Shown here piece after piece: positions 8,735 through 16,048 of a stretch of 64,000 nt of DNA. This stretch comes from Arenimonas terrae (GTDB lineage: Bacteria; Pseudomonadota; Gammaproteobacteria; Xanthomonadales; Xanthomonadaceae). Numbering within the stretch: the stretch's first letter is position 1; each line of letters begins with the position of its first letter. A program made the position numbers and the translations under genes. The notes beneath the pieces are model-generated. The model saw nothing but the letters and a program-made list of their open reading frames with translations. It made no database searches and had not been told where the DNA came from. Where the stretch lies: the NCBI RefSeq assembly GCF_006265115.1, contig NZ_SMDR01000001.1:1302001-1366000 (forward strand), written 5' to 3'.

Positions 8735-10939
8735 ATGCGCGAACCGACCCGCCGTGCGGCCATCTTCACCCTGCTGGTGGCCCTCTACGTTGCCTGCGGC
8801 GGTTATTCGACCCTGCTGATCGACGGGCCCGGCCAGGTCGCCCTGTTCTGGCCGGCGTCGGGCATCGCCCTGGCGGGTGTCGTGCGCTACGGCCTGCGCT
8901 GGGCGCCGTTCGTGCCGGTGGGCGGCCTGCTGGTGCACCTGCTGTTCGACCCGGTGCCGCTGACCTTCCTGCCCTGGTCGCTGACCAGCAATTTCATCGG
9001 CGTGCTGGTCGGCGCCTGGCTGGTGCTGCGGCTGCCGGCGCACGACCCGCTGACCGTGCGCTTCGGCCTGCGCGCCCTGCTCGGCGGCGCGGTGATGTCG
9101 GCGCTCAGCGCCGGCATCGGCACGATCGGCATGCAGCAGGCGGGCGTGATCCCCGCGGACGCGATGGGCGCGGCCCTGACCCGCTGGTTCCTCGGCGACC
9201 TGCTGGGCGTGACCAGCGTCGCACCGGCGATGATGCTGGCGCTGTCGCCGCGCGACCTGCGGCTGACGACGCCGGGTACCGCCGACTACGCGCCCGAACC
9301 CGAACGCCTGCTCTGGAACATCGCCCTCACCGCCAGCTACCTGCTGATGGCCTGGGGCGGAAGCCTGGGCGGCCACTACGCGCTGGGCCTGGTCGCGCTG
9401 CCGCTGGGCATCCTGGTCTGGAGCGCGATCCGTTTTCCGCCGCTGCACACCGCCGCCGCCATCGCGGTGACCATGCTGCTGATCGCGGGCCTCGCCGGTT
9501 TCGGCCTGGCCGGCTATCCGGCGCCGCAGGTGACGCGCGACGGCGTGAACCTGCTGGCCTTCCTGATCGTGGTCTCGGCCCTGCCGATGATCCTGGCCTT
9601 CGCCATGCACCAGCAGCGCGTCACCGCGGCCACGCTCACCCAGCGCGCCACCGTGGACCCGCTGACCGGGCTGGCCAACCGCAACGCCTTCGAGGAGCGG
9701 GTGCGGGTCGAGCTGGCGAAGCCGGCGCCGCCGCCGATGGCCCTGGCCTATGTCGACCTGGACCATCTCAAGCTGATCAACGACACCGCCAGCCACGTCG
9801 CCGGCGACGCGCTGATCCGCGGCGTGGCCGGCGTGATCGAGGCGCACCGCCACCGCGACGACGTGCTGGCGCGCACCGGCGGCGACGAGTTCGCGCTGCT
9901 GCTGCGCAACTGCACGCCGATGGTCGCCGAAGACCGCGTGCGCACCCTGCTGCGCGCGATCGAGGGCTACCGCTGCGGCTGGGACGGCCAGATGCTGGGC
10001 ACCACGGCCAGCGCCGGCCTGGTCGCCTTCCTGCCCGGCCAGGGCGAATACGCGCAGCTGCTGTCGCAGGCCGACGCCGCCTGTTTCACCGCCAAGGAGC
10101 AGGGCGGAAACCGGGTCTGCCTGGCCAGCGTGGACGGCGGCGATCTGCTCGACCGCACCTCGGCGATGCGCTGGGTGGTGCGGCTGCGCGAGGCGCTGGC
10201 CGAGCACGCGCTGGAGCTCTACTGCCAGAGCATCGTGCCGCTGCGCGCCGGCGAGCAGCGCGGCCGGCATTTCGAAGTGCTGCTGCGCCTGCGCGACCCG
10301 CGCACGGGCGAGGTCATGCTGCCCGGCCAGTTCATGCCGGCCGCCGAACGTTTCCACCTGGGCACGCGCATCGACCGCGAAGTGATCGGCCAGACCCTGG
10401 CCTGGCTCGAGGCCAATCCGCAGGCCGCGGCCTCGGTGTCCACCTGCTGCATCAACCTTTCCGGCGAAGCGATGATCGACGAGGCCTTCTTCGGTTTTGT
10501 CGCCGAACGCCTGCGCCGCAGCAGCTTCCCGGCCGACCGCCTGTGTTTCGAGGTGACCGAGACCAGCGCGGTCCGCGACCTCGCGCGGGCCCAGCGCTTC
10601 ATCACCGAGATGCGCAGCCTCGGCTGCCGTTTCGCGCTCGACGACTTCGGCACCGGCTTCTGCTCCTTCAACTACCTGCGGGCCCTGGACGTGGACTACT
10701 TCAAGATCGACGGCAGCTTCGTGCGCGACATGCAGAACTCGCCGCTGGCCGAGGCCGTGGTGCGCTCCATCAACGAGATCGCGCACGTGCTCGACAAGCG
10801 CAGCATCGCCGAACACACCGAAACCGAACGCGACCGCCAGGCCCTGATGGCCCTGGGCGTGGACTACGTGCAGGGTTACGCCGTGGACCAGCCGGCGCCG
10901 ATCGCCGAATATTTCGCCCGCCCGGAGCCCTCGGCATGA
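8735..10939 (+). CDS. MASE1 membrane sensor with GGDEF and EAL domains
   Basis: This 734-residue protein has about eight membrane helices (residues 8-290, MASE1-type, including LFWPASGIALAGV and GDLLGVTSVAPAM), then GGDEF (about 305-465) and EAL (about 475-730) domains. The cyclase loop is intact (GGDEF, 382-386), but I see no RxxD inhibitory site at the expected place. The phosphodiesterase signature is EVL rather than EAL (514-516), a common functional variant, with the metal-binding DDFGTG at 636-641, NLSGEA and FEVTET also present. It could therefore make or break cyclic di-GMP; net direction cannot be read from sequence. Its stop overlaps the start of the M23 peptidase (ATGA), so the two are translationally coupled. 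Confidence 0.92.
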   Translation: MREPTRRAAIFTLLVALYVACGGYSTLLIDGPGQVALFWPASGIALAGVVRYGLRWAPFVPVGGLLVHLLFDPVPLTFLPWSLTSNFIGVLVGAWLVLRLPAHDPLTVRFGLRALLGGAVMSALSAGIGTIGMQQAGVIPADAMGAALTRWFLGDLLGVTSVAPAMMLALSPRDLRLTTPGTADYAPEPERLLWNIALTASYLLMAWGGSLGGHYALGLVALPLGILVWSAIRFPPLHTAAAIAVTMLLIAGLAGFGLAGYPAPQVTRDGVNLLAFLIVVSALPMILAFAMHQQRVTAATLTQRATVDPLTGLANRNAFEERVRVELAKPAPPPMALAYVDLDHLKLINDTASHVAGDALIRGVAGVIEAHRHRDDVLARTGGDEFALLLRNCTPMVAEDRVRTLLRAIEGYRCGWDGQMLGTTASAGLVAFLPGQGEYAQLLSQADAACFTAKEQGGNRVCLASVDGGDLLDRTSAMRWVVRLREALAEHALELYCQSIVPLRAGEQRGRHFEVLLRLRDPRTGEVMLPGQFMPAAERFHLGTRIDREVIGQTLAWLEANPQAAASVSTCCINLSGEAMIDEAFFGFVAERLRRSSFPADRLCFEVTETSAVRDLARAQRFITEMRSLGCRFALDDFGTGFCSFNYLRALDVDYFKIDGSFVRDMQNSPLAEAVVRSINEIAHVLDKRSIAEHTETERDRQALMALGVDYVQGYAVDQPAPIAEYFARPEPSA

Positions 10940-11703
10940 GGCGCTGGTTTTACGGCCTGCTGCTTTCGGCCGCGGCCACCGCCGGCGCCAACGAAGGCGT
11001 GGCGGAACTGGAAACGGTGCGCCAGGGCGACGCACTGCTGGCAGTGGCGCGCAGCCGCATGGACGGCCCGGTGGAGGTGACGCTCAGCGCCGTCGGCGCC
11101 GCTCCCGCCAGCGAGCCGGCGCTGCCGGTGCAGCGGGTCCTGGCGCCGCGCGAGCGCGTGGTGCTGGCGCGCCTGGCCGCCGACGGTGGACCGCAGTCGC
11201 TGGTTCTTTCGGCCACGCCCGGGGAGCCGCATGCGGTGCCGCGCGACATGGTCTATTCGCTCCCCGTCGAGGAATCGGATTTCGAGCTGGGCCAGGGATT
11301 CCACGGTGGCTACAGCCACGCCGACGAGGCCAACCGCTACGCGGTGGACCTGATCGTGGCCGAGGGTACGCCGGTGCTCGCCGCACGCCCGGGCGTGGTG
11401 ATGCAGGCGACGTCGGGTTTCAACGAGGGCGGCACGGACCGTTCGCTGGCCGCTCGCGCCAACCTGGTCCGGGTGCTGCACGACGATGGCAGCATGGGGC
11501 TGTATGCGCATCTGCGCGAGGGCGGCGTCACGGTGCAGGCGGGACAGGCGGTGACGCTCGGGCAGGTCATCGGTTACGCCGGCAGCACCGGTTTCTCCAG
11601 TGGTCCGCATCTGCACTTCGCGGTGCAGGTCAACGGCGGCGGGCGTCTTGTCTCGGTCCCCTTCCGCATGATCGGCCCCCACGGCTTCCTGCCCCTGCGC
11701 TGA
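10936..11703 (+). CDS. M23-family metallopeptidase (peptidoglycan endopeptidase-like)
   Basis: This 255-residue exported protein has a short signal sequence (MRRWFYGLLLSAAATAGA), a beta-rich domain to about 105, and an M23/LasA-type peptidase domain about 115-250. Zinc-site candidates are His128 in the unusual stretch SHADEANRYAVD with Asp138, His192 in YAHL, and the His225-Leu-His227 pair in GPHLHFAV. This H-x9-D layout is seen in one M23 subgroup. The likely activity is cleavage of peptide cross-links in the cell wall or of glycine-rich peptides. ATG 10936 overlaps the TGA of the upstream GGDEF-EAL gene, tying its translation to a cyclic-di-GMP protein. A hairpin follows eight bases after the stop. 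Confidence 0.88.
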   Translation: MRRWFYGLLLSAAATAGANEGVAELETVRQGDALLAVARSRMDGPVEVTLSAVGAAPASEPALPVQRVLAPRERVVLARLAADGGPQSLVLSATPGEPHAVPRDMVYSLPVEESDFELGQGFHGGYSHADEANRYAVDLIVAEGTPVLAARPGVVMQATSGFNEGGTDRSLAARANLVRVLHDDGSMGLYAHLREGGVTVQAGQAVTLGQVIGYAGSTGFSSGPHLHFAVQVNGGGRLVSVPFRMIGPHGFLPLR

Positions 11704-11771
11704 TTGCTGCCCTTGCGCTTTCGCGCAAGTAGGTCAATTGCTCGTGTTCGGTTGATCCGGCGTGCGCCGCC

Positions 11772-11880
11772 GTAGACAGGAGGGGGTCCCTGCCCGCTCA
11801 GTCGGCGCGGCGTCCTGCCCACCGATTCGCGGCCGTTGCGGGCATCCTGCCCTCCACTTCAGGGACCCCCTCCTGTCTAC
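11772..11880. repeat. Perfect 21-bp inverted repeat inside repeat A
   Basis: The left arm 11772-11792 begins GTAGACAGGAGGGGG and the right arm 11860-11880 is its exact reverse complement, 67 bases apart. The interior belongs to the block identical in copy B. In copy B the corresponding arms (53061-53081 and 53149-53169) match at only 17 of 21 positions, so this pairing is less conserved than the second stem. Confidence 0.85.
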
Positions 11881-12064
11881 GTCGTCGCCGCGTAGCAGTG
11901 TCGCGAGCCGTTGGGACAAGCGCGTGCCTCCAGAAGGCACGGACGCTTGCAGGGTGGACGGAACGGGCTTCTAGGCCCATCCTGGCCAGCGAAACAGGAA
12001 GGCAAAACCAGGAGCTTCGCCAAAGCGAGTTTCTCAAACTCGACGCCCGGCCCGGCTGGTCCGC

Positions 12065-12176
12065 AGGCCGCCGTGCGAGGGTCCTTTCCCGGGGTTTCGA
12101 AAACATGGACGTTTTCGAAAAGCCTACAGGGACGTATTCACGGCGTCCCCGGGAAAGGACCCTCGTACGGCGGCCT
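12065..12176 (+). repeat. Long stem-loop of repeat A (30-bp stem)
   Basis: Arm 12065-12094 pairs with 12147-12176 over 30 bp, interrupted only by one G-T wobble (12075 with 12166). The 52-base apical part contains the nested hairpin TTTCGAAAAC / GTTTTCGAAA (12095-12104 with 12111-12120, loop ATGGAC). Copy B has the same stem with paired base changes, which indicates that the fold itself is what is maintained. On the plus strand the wobble is G-U; on the minus strand it would be an A-C mismatch, so a plus-strand RNA fits better. Confidence 0.8.
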
Positions 12177-12314
12177 ATCGCCTAGAACGACCCCGGCGCC
12201 GCGACCTCACATACGGCGGCCTGTCGCCTCGAACGACCCCGGCTCGAGCAGCCGGCACCGGAACAAGAACGCCGCGAGCCAGAAGGCCCGCAGCGTCCGG
12301 CCAAGCGCGAGGGA

Positions 12315-14645
12315 TCAGAACGAATAGCGCGCGATCAGCTGGCAGACCGGGCCGGCGGATTCGGTCTCGAGCTCGTACTCGTCGTAGTCGCGGTCGAACT
12401 GGTCGAAGGCGTTGTCGAACTTGTGGAAGGCCTCGTCCTTGTCGGCGTCGAGCAGGTTCGAGCCGGTCAGGCGCACCGACAGGTTCTCGCCGAAGCGCTT
12501 TTCGATGAAGACCTCGAGGTCGGCGCCGTAGCTGGTCCGGACTTCTTCGGCCAGCACCCGCAGCTCGGCATCGCCCTGCTTGCGGTAGCTGGCGCCGAAG
12601 GACGCGCCCCACGACGGCAGGTCCTGGATGAAACCGACGTTGTAGACGTAGCGCGCCTGGTTGTTGAAGCGGCGTTCGCCGAACTCGTCGTCCACCGAAC
12701 TGTCGAGCCAGGAGTAGTTCACGAACACGCCGGTGTTGGGCAGACCGAGCGCGGTCAGCGGCGTCGAGGCGTCGAACTCGACGCCATAGACCTTGCCGTC
12801 GCCGACGTTGGCGGCGGTGTAGACGAAGCTCTGCGGATCGAATTCCGGATAGCCCGGCGTGTTCTCGTCGGCACCCGGGTTCTCGTCCAGGAATTCCTCG
12901 ACCTCTTCCTCGTAGTCGCCGATCGCCGTCGCGCTGGGCGCGCCGGTGTTCACCACTTCGATCAGGTCGGTGACATCGCGGTAGAACAGGTTCACGCCAA
13001 CGATGCCCTGGCGGCCGAGGCGGCGCTCGAAGCCCAGGTCGATGCCCCAGGCGGTTTCCGGGTCGAGCTGCGGGTTGCCGGCGAAGTCGCTGTCGCCGTA
13101 CTCCTCCTCCAGGGTCAGCGGCAGGATGAAGTCGAAGTTCGGGCGACGCACGGTGCGGCCCAGCGACAGGTTCAGGCGGTCGTCTTCGGTGAGGTTCCAG
13201 CGCAGGCTGGCCGAGGGCAGCAGCACGGCGTAGTCGTTGGACTCGCCGTCGCCGTCGGCATCCACGTCCACGTCGGTGGACTCGTAGCGCAGGCCTGCCT
13301 GCCATTCCAGCACCTGGCCGGCGCCGGAGAGCATCAGGTAGGGATCGATGCGGCGCTCGTCGATGGTGCTGGTGTTGCGGTCGAAGTCGGCATAGGGCGG
13401 CAACGGGTCGCCTTCGACGTCGTTGTCCACTTCGCTCACCTGGCGGGCGGTGTCGCGGGCCTTGTCCAGGTAATCCAGGCCGAACTCCAGTTCGGTGGCG
13501 GTGAACTGGCGCTTGTGGGCTAGCTTGAGGCTCAGCTCCGTGTCGTCGGTGTCGGTGAGGATGCGCGCGCCCTCGGTCTCGTCGAAGCTGGGCGGCGTGT
13601 CATCGTCGTCGTAGCTGGTCTCTTCCTCGGTGTCGAAGGTCTCGTCCTCGAAGCCGGCGTAGCCGAGGTCGATCTCGCTGCGGCCGCCGGCCATGTCGAA
13701 TTCGTAGCCCAGGCCAAAGGTCAGGTTGGTCTGGTCGATGTCGACGATCTGGCGGTTGACCGACAGCAGGTTGTCGCGGCTGGTGCTGGTCGGGTCGTTG
13801 TATTCGATCGAGTCCTCGGTCTGGGTACGGTCGGTCAGCACATACAGGCCGGTGAGCTTGAGCTCGCCGGTGCCGATCGGCCGGCTGTAGGAGACGTTGG
13901 CGGAGTAGTCGTCGCCGTCGCGCACGTCGGTCTGGTCCTCGCGGTCGACGAAATCGCCGCCCGGCTCTTCGAAACGCGTGCTGAACTTGCGCTTGGGGTT
14001 GTAGCGGCCCTGGACATTGAATCCGCCCAGCAGGCGCCCCCCGCCGACTTCGCCGGCCGCCACCGCGCCGTAGGTCGGCTTCACCTCGCCATCGTCGAAC
14101 CGCAGCGCGCCGGCGCGCACGTAGGCGCCGTCGAACTCGTAGGCGTCGCGCAGGATGATGTTGAGCGCGCCGGCCACGGCGTCGCCGCTGCGGTTGGCGC
14201 TGGGCGCGCGCACGATCTCGATGCGTTCGACCAGCTCGGCCGGGATGCGGTCGACGAAGAAGCTGCGGTCGCCGCCGGCGCCGGGCACCTTCTTGCCGTT
14301 GATCAGGATCTGGGTGTAGCCCGGGTCCAGGCCGCGCAGCTGGGCGCCGTCGTATTCGAGCACGTCGGAAACGAAGGCGACCGAGGGTACGCGCTTGAGC
14401 ATGTCGCCGACGGTGAGCGGCTCGAAGCGCTGGAAATACTCCAGGTCGTAGGACAAGGTCGGCGCGATGTCATCGGCGCGGTCGCGGTAGCTGATCTCGC
14501 CCTGCACGACGATGGTGTCCAGCTCCTTGACCGCACCGTCCGGCGCGGCCGGCGCGGGGTCCTGGGCGAAGGCACCGCCGGCGGCGACCACGAGTGCACC
14601 GGCCAGCGCGCGCGACAGGCTGGAGGCGAGTAGATTCTTTTTCAT
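12315..14645 (-). CDS. TonB-dependent outer-membrane receptor
   Basis: This 776-residue outer-membrane receptor has a signal peptide (ALVVAAGGAFA), a TonB-box-like ELDTIVVQG at about 40, a plug domain about 55-165 (LTVGDMLKRVPSV, GYTQILINGKKVPG, VERIEIVRAPSANRSGDAV) and a 22-strand-type barrel ending in the aromatic residue Phe (IARYSF). Loops are strikingly acidic, including a run of Asp near 345. ATG 14645 is preceded by GGGGAAG. It is divergent from a beta-propeller phytase-like lipoprotein, a pairing described in Xanthomonas-like bacteria in which the receptor is thought to take up phytate or its products. The substrate here is inferred only from that neighbour. The acidic loops could instead suit a cationic ligand or metal complex. 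Confidence 0.92.
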   Translation of the reverse strand: MKKNLLASSLSRALAGALVVAAGGAFAQDPAPAAPDGAVKELDTIVVQGEISYRDRADDIAPTLSYDLEYFQRFEPLTVGDMLKRVPSVAFVSDVLEYDGAQLRGLDPGYTQILINGKKVPGAGGDRSFFVDRIPAELVERIEIVRAPSANRSGDAVAGALNIILRDAYEFDGAYVRAGALRFDDGEVKPTYGAVAAGEVGGGRLLGGFNVQGRYNPKRKFSTRFEEPGGDFVDREDQTDVRDGDDYSANVSYSRPIGTGELKLTGLYVLTDRTQTEDSIEYNDPTSTSRDNLLSVNRQIVDIDQTNLTFGLGYEFDMAGGRSEIDLGYAGFEDETFDTEEETSYDDDDTPPSFDETEGARILTDTDDTELSLKLAHKRQFTATELEFGLDYLDKARDTARQVSEVDNDVEGDPLPPYADFDRNTSTIDERRIDPYLMLSGAGQVLEWQAGLRYESTDVDVDADGDGESNDYAVLLPSASLRWNLTEDDRLNLSLGRTVRRPNFDFILPLTLEEEYGDSDFAGNPQLDPETAWGIDLGFERRLGRQGIVGVNLFYRDVTDLIEVVNTGAPSATAIGDYEEEVEEFLDENPGADENTPGYPEFDPQSFVYTAANVGDGKVYGVEFDASTPLTALGLPNTGVFVNYSWLDSSVDDEFGERRFNNQARYVYNVGFIQDLPSWGASFGASYRKQGDAELRVLAEEVRTSYGADLEVFIEKRFGENLSVRLTGSNLLDADKDEAFHKFDNAFDQFDRDYDEYELETESAGPVCQLIARYSF

Positions 14646-14704
14646 TGCTGGAGCTTCCCCGGGAGATAAACCGCAATTTGTACGGCCCGCCCGTGGCGGA
14701 AACA

Positions 14705-14723
14705 TGACAGCGAAACGCTGTCA
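14705..14723. promoter_or_regulatory. 19-bp palindrome in the divergent TonB receptor/phytase control region
   Basis: TGACAGCG-AAA-CGCTGTCA is a perfect inverted repeat with 8-bp arms, placed 60 bases before the receptor start and 72 bases before the lipoprotein start. It is a good candidate operator for a dimeric regulator controlling both genes. The CTGTCA half-sites resemble PhoB half-sites, but PhoB boxes are direct repeats, so PhoB is only one possibility. Confidence 0.5.
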
Positions 14724-14795
14724 CATCTCCGCCGCACGACTGCGATACAAACGTCACCCGAGCCCACTTACCGAAACCCTGCACGGAGTTCACGC

Positions 14796-15920
14796 ATGCC
14801 TTTCCGCCTGCTTTCACTCGCCGTCGCGGTCGCGCTGTCCGCCGGCTGCGCCTCCACGCCCGACCGCGAACCCGACGAGACCGCCGAGGTCGACCCGCTG
14901 ATCCGCGACGCCGGCATCGACTACGCCACGGTCGCCGAAACCTTCGTCACCGCCGAGACCCCGAAGGACAACATCGACTCGCCGGCGGCCTGGGCCTCGG
15001 GCGACGGCAAGGTCTGGCTGTTCGCCACGGCGAAGGAGGGCAAGGGTCTGGTGCTGTACGACGGCGACACCGGCGCGACGATCCGCGGCATCGGCACCGA
15101 GGGCAGCCGCCCCGGACAGTTCAAGCGGCCCAACGGCGTGTCGGTGCACGGCAACCATGTGTTCGTGGTCGAACGCGACAACCAGCGCGTGCAGGTCCTG
15201 TCCCTGCCCTCGCTGGCCACGGTCGCCACCTTCGGCGAGAAGGAGCTGCGCAAGCCCTACGGCCTGTGGGTGCGCGAGCACGCCTCCGGCGAGCTCGAGG
15301 TCCTGGTCACCGACGCCTACATGGCCGGCGAGGACGCGAACGGCGACGAGATTCCGCCCCCGCTGCCCGAACTCGCCCGGCGCGTGCAGCGTTATCTCTT
15401 GCACATCGACGGCGACGCCGTGTCGGCGGTGAACGCAGGCGCCTTCGGCGACACCACGGAGGCCGGCGCGATCCGCGTGCCCGAATCGCTCTGGGGCGAC
15501 CCGGCCCACGACCGCCTGCTGATCTCGGAGGAAGACCTCAAGACCGGCACCGCGGTTCGCGAGTACAGCCTCGCCGGCGAGTTCCGCGGCCGCACCATCG
15601 GACTGGGCCGCTTCAAGGCGCAGGCCGAGGGCCTGGCGCTGTGGGGCTGCGCCGACGGCAGCGGCTACTGGCTGGCGACCGACCAGTACAAGGACCGCAG
15701 CCTCTTCCACGTCTACGACCGCAAGACCCTGGAACCGCTGGGCGCCTTCGCCGGCCGGACCGTCGCCAACACCGACGGCGTCTGGCTGCACCAGGCGCCG
15801 ACGGCGCGTTTCCCCAAGGGCGTCTTCTACGCGGTGCACGATGACAAGGCGGTCGGCGCCTTCGACTGGCGCGAGGTCGCCACGGCGCTGGGCCTGCGCC
15901 AGGACTGCCCCGCGCCCTGA
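14796..15920 (+). CDS. Beta-propeller phytase-like lipoprotein (first of two)
   Basis: This 374-residue lipoprotein has a signal and lipobox LSAGC with Cys18 as the lipidated residue. The body is a beta-propeller of the 3-phytase (BPP) family: DNIDSPAAWA, LFATAKEGKGLVLYDGDTG, QFKRPNGVSV, FVVERDNQRVQVL, YWLATDQYKDRSLFHVYDR and GVFYAVHDDKAVGAFDW follow the family pattern of blade repeats. Known BPP enzymes remove phosphate from inositol hexakisphosphate with bound calcium. Whether this copy is active is not proven: residues cannot be matched with certainty without alignment. It is divergent from a TonB receptor across 150 bp and has a close paralogue at 21400. ATG 14796 has CGGAG upstream. A GC-rich hairpin follows the stop. 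Confidence 0.82.
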   Translation: MPFRLLSLAVAVALSAGCASTPDREPDETAEVDPLIRDAGIDYATVAETFVTAETPKDNIDSPAAWASGDGKVWLFATAKEGKGLVLYDGDTGATIRGIGTEGSRPGQFKRPNGVSVHGNHVFVVERDNQRVQVLSLPSLATVATFGEKELRKPYGLWVREHASGELEVLVTDAYMAGEDANGDEIPPPLPELARRVQRYLLHIDGDAVSAVNAGAFGDTTEAGAIRVPESLWGDPAHDRLLISEEDLKTGTAVREYSLAGEFRGRTIGLGRFKAQAEGLALWGCADGSGYWLATDQYKDRSLFHVYDRKTLEPLGAFAGRTVANTDGVWLHQAPTARFPKGVFYAVHDDKAVGAFDWREVATALGLRQDCPAP

Positions 15921-15929
15921 TGCGCCCGG

Positions 15930-15948
15930 GGCCGGGTTTGGCCCGGCC
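15930..15948 (+). terminator. Hairpin after the phytase-like gene
   Basis: GGCCGGG (15930-15936) pairs with CCCGGCC (15942-15948) around the loop TTTGG, ten bases after the stop. It is a stable GC hairpin without a clear T run, so terminator function is likely but not certain. Confidence 0.5.
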
Positions 15949-16048
15949 TCCGCGTTTGGCCGATCCCCGCACACCCGCTCGTTGGTGCGGTGACAGGCTC
16001 CGTTCCCGCCGCGCCGGGAACGGGGCCGTCCAGCCGGGGGAATCCGCC

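Larger units (their letters stand above)
11712..12243 (+). repeat. Structured dispersed intergenic repeat, copy A
   Basis: This stretch fills the space between the convergent M23 peptidase and TonB receptor genes and holds no credible gene. It matches 52997-53540 (copy B) along its length, with an 84-base block identical in both (11780-11863 here). In order it has an opening hairpin CTTGCGC/GCGCAAG (11712-11729), a perfect 21-bp inverted repeat (11772-11792 with 11860-11880), a hairpin around AGGCAC near 11930-11955, a small perfect hairpin CGAGTTT/AAACTCG (12026-12042), a 30-bp stem (12065-12094 with 12147-12176) enclosing a 10-bp hairpin, and two related units about 46 bp apart. Short reading frames through it do not look selected. 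It resembles the long intergenic repeats common in this bacterial family, but I cannot name a family. Confidence 0.85.

Noticed and set aside
11762-11974. Small reading frame inside repeat A with a similar frame in repeat B (53051-53374)
   Set aside because: Both start with GTG in the identical region, but beyond the shared block changes are mostly amino-acid-changing, neither has a ribosome site, and the DNA is explained by inverted repeats whose pairing, not coding, is kept.
14704-14724. Classical PhoB box before the phytase-like gene
   Set aside because: Half-sites match CTGTCA but are inverted, with wrong spacing for tandem PhoB sites. Kept only as a general palindrome.
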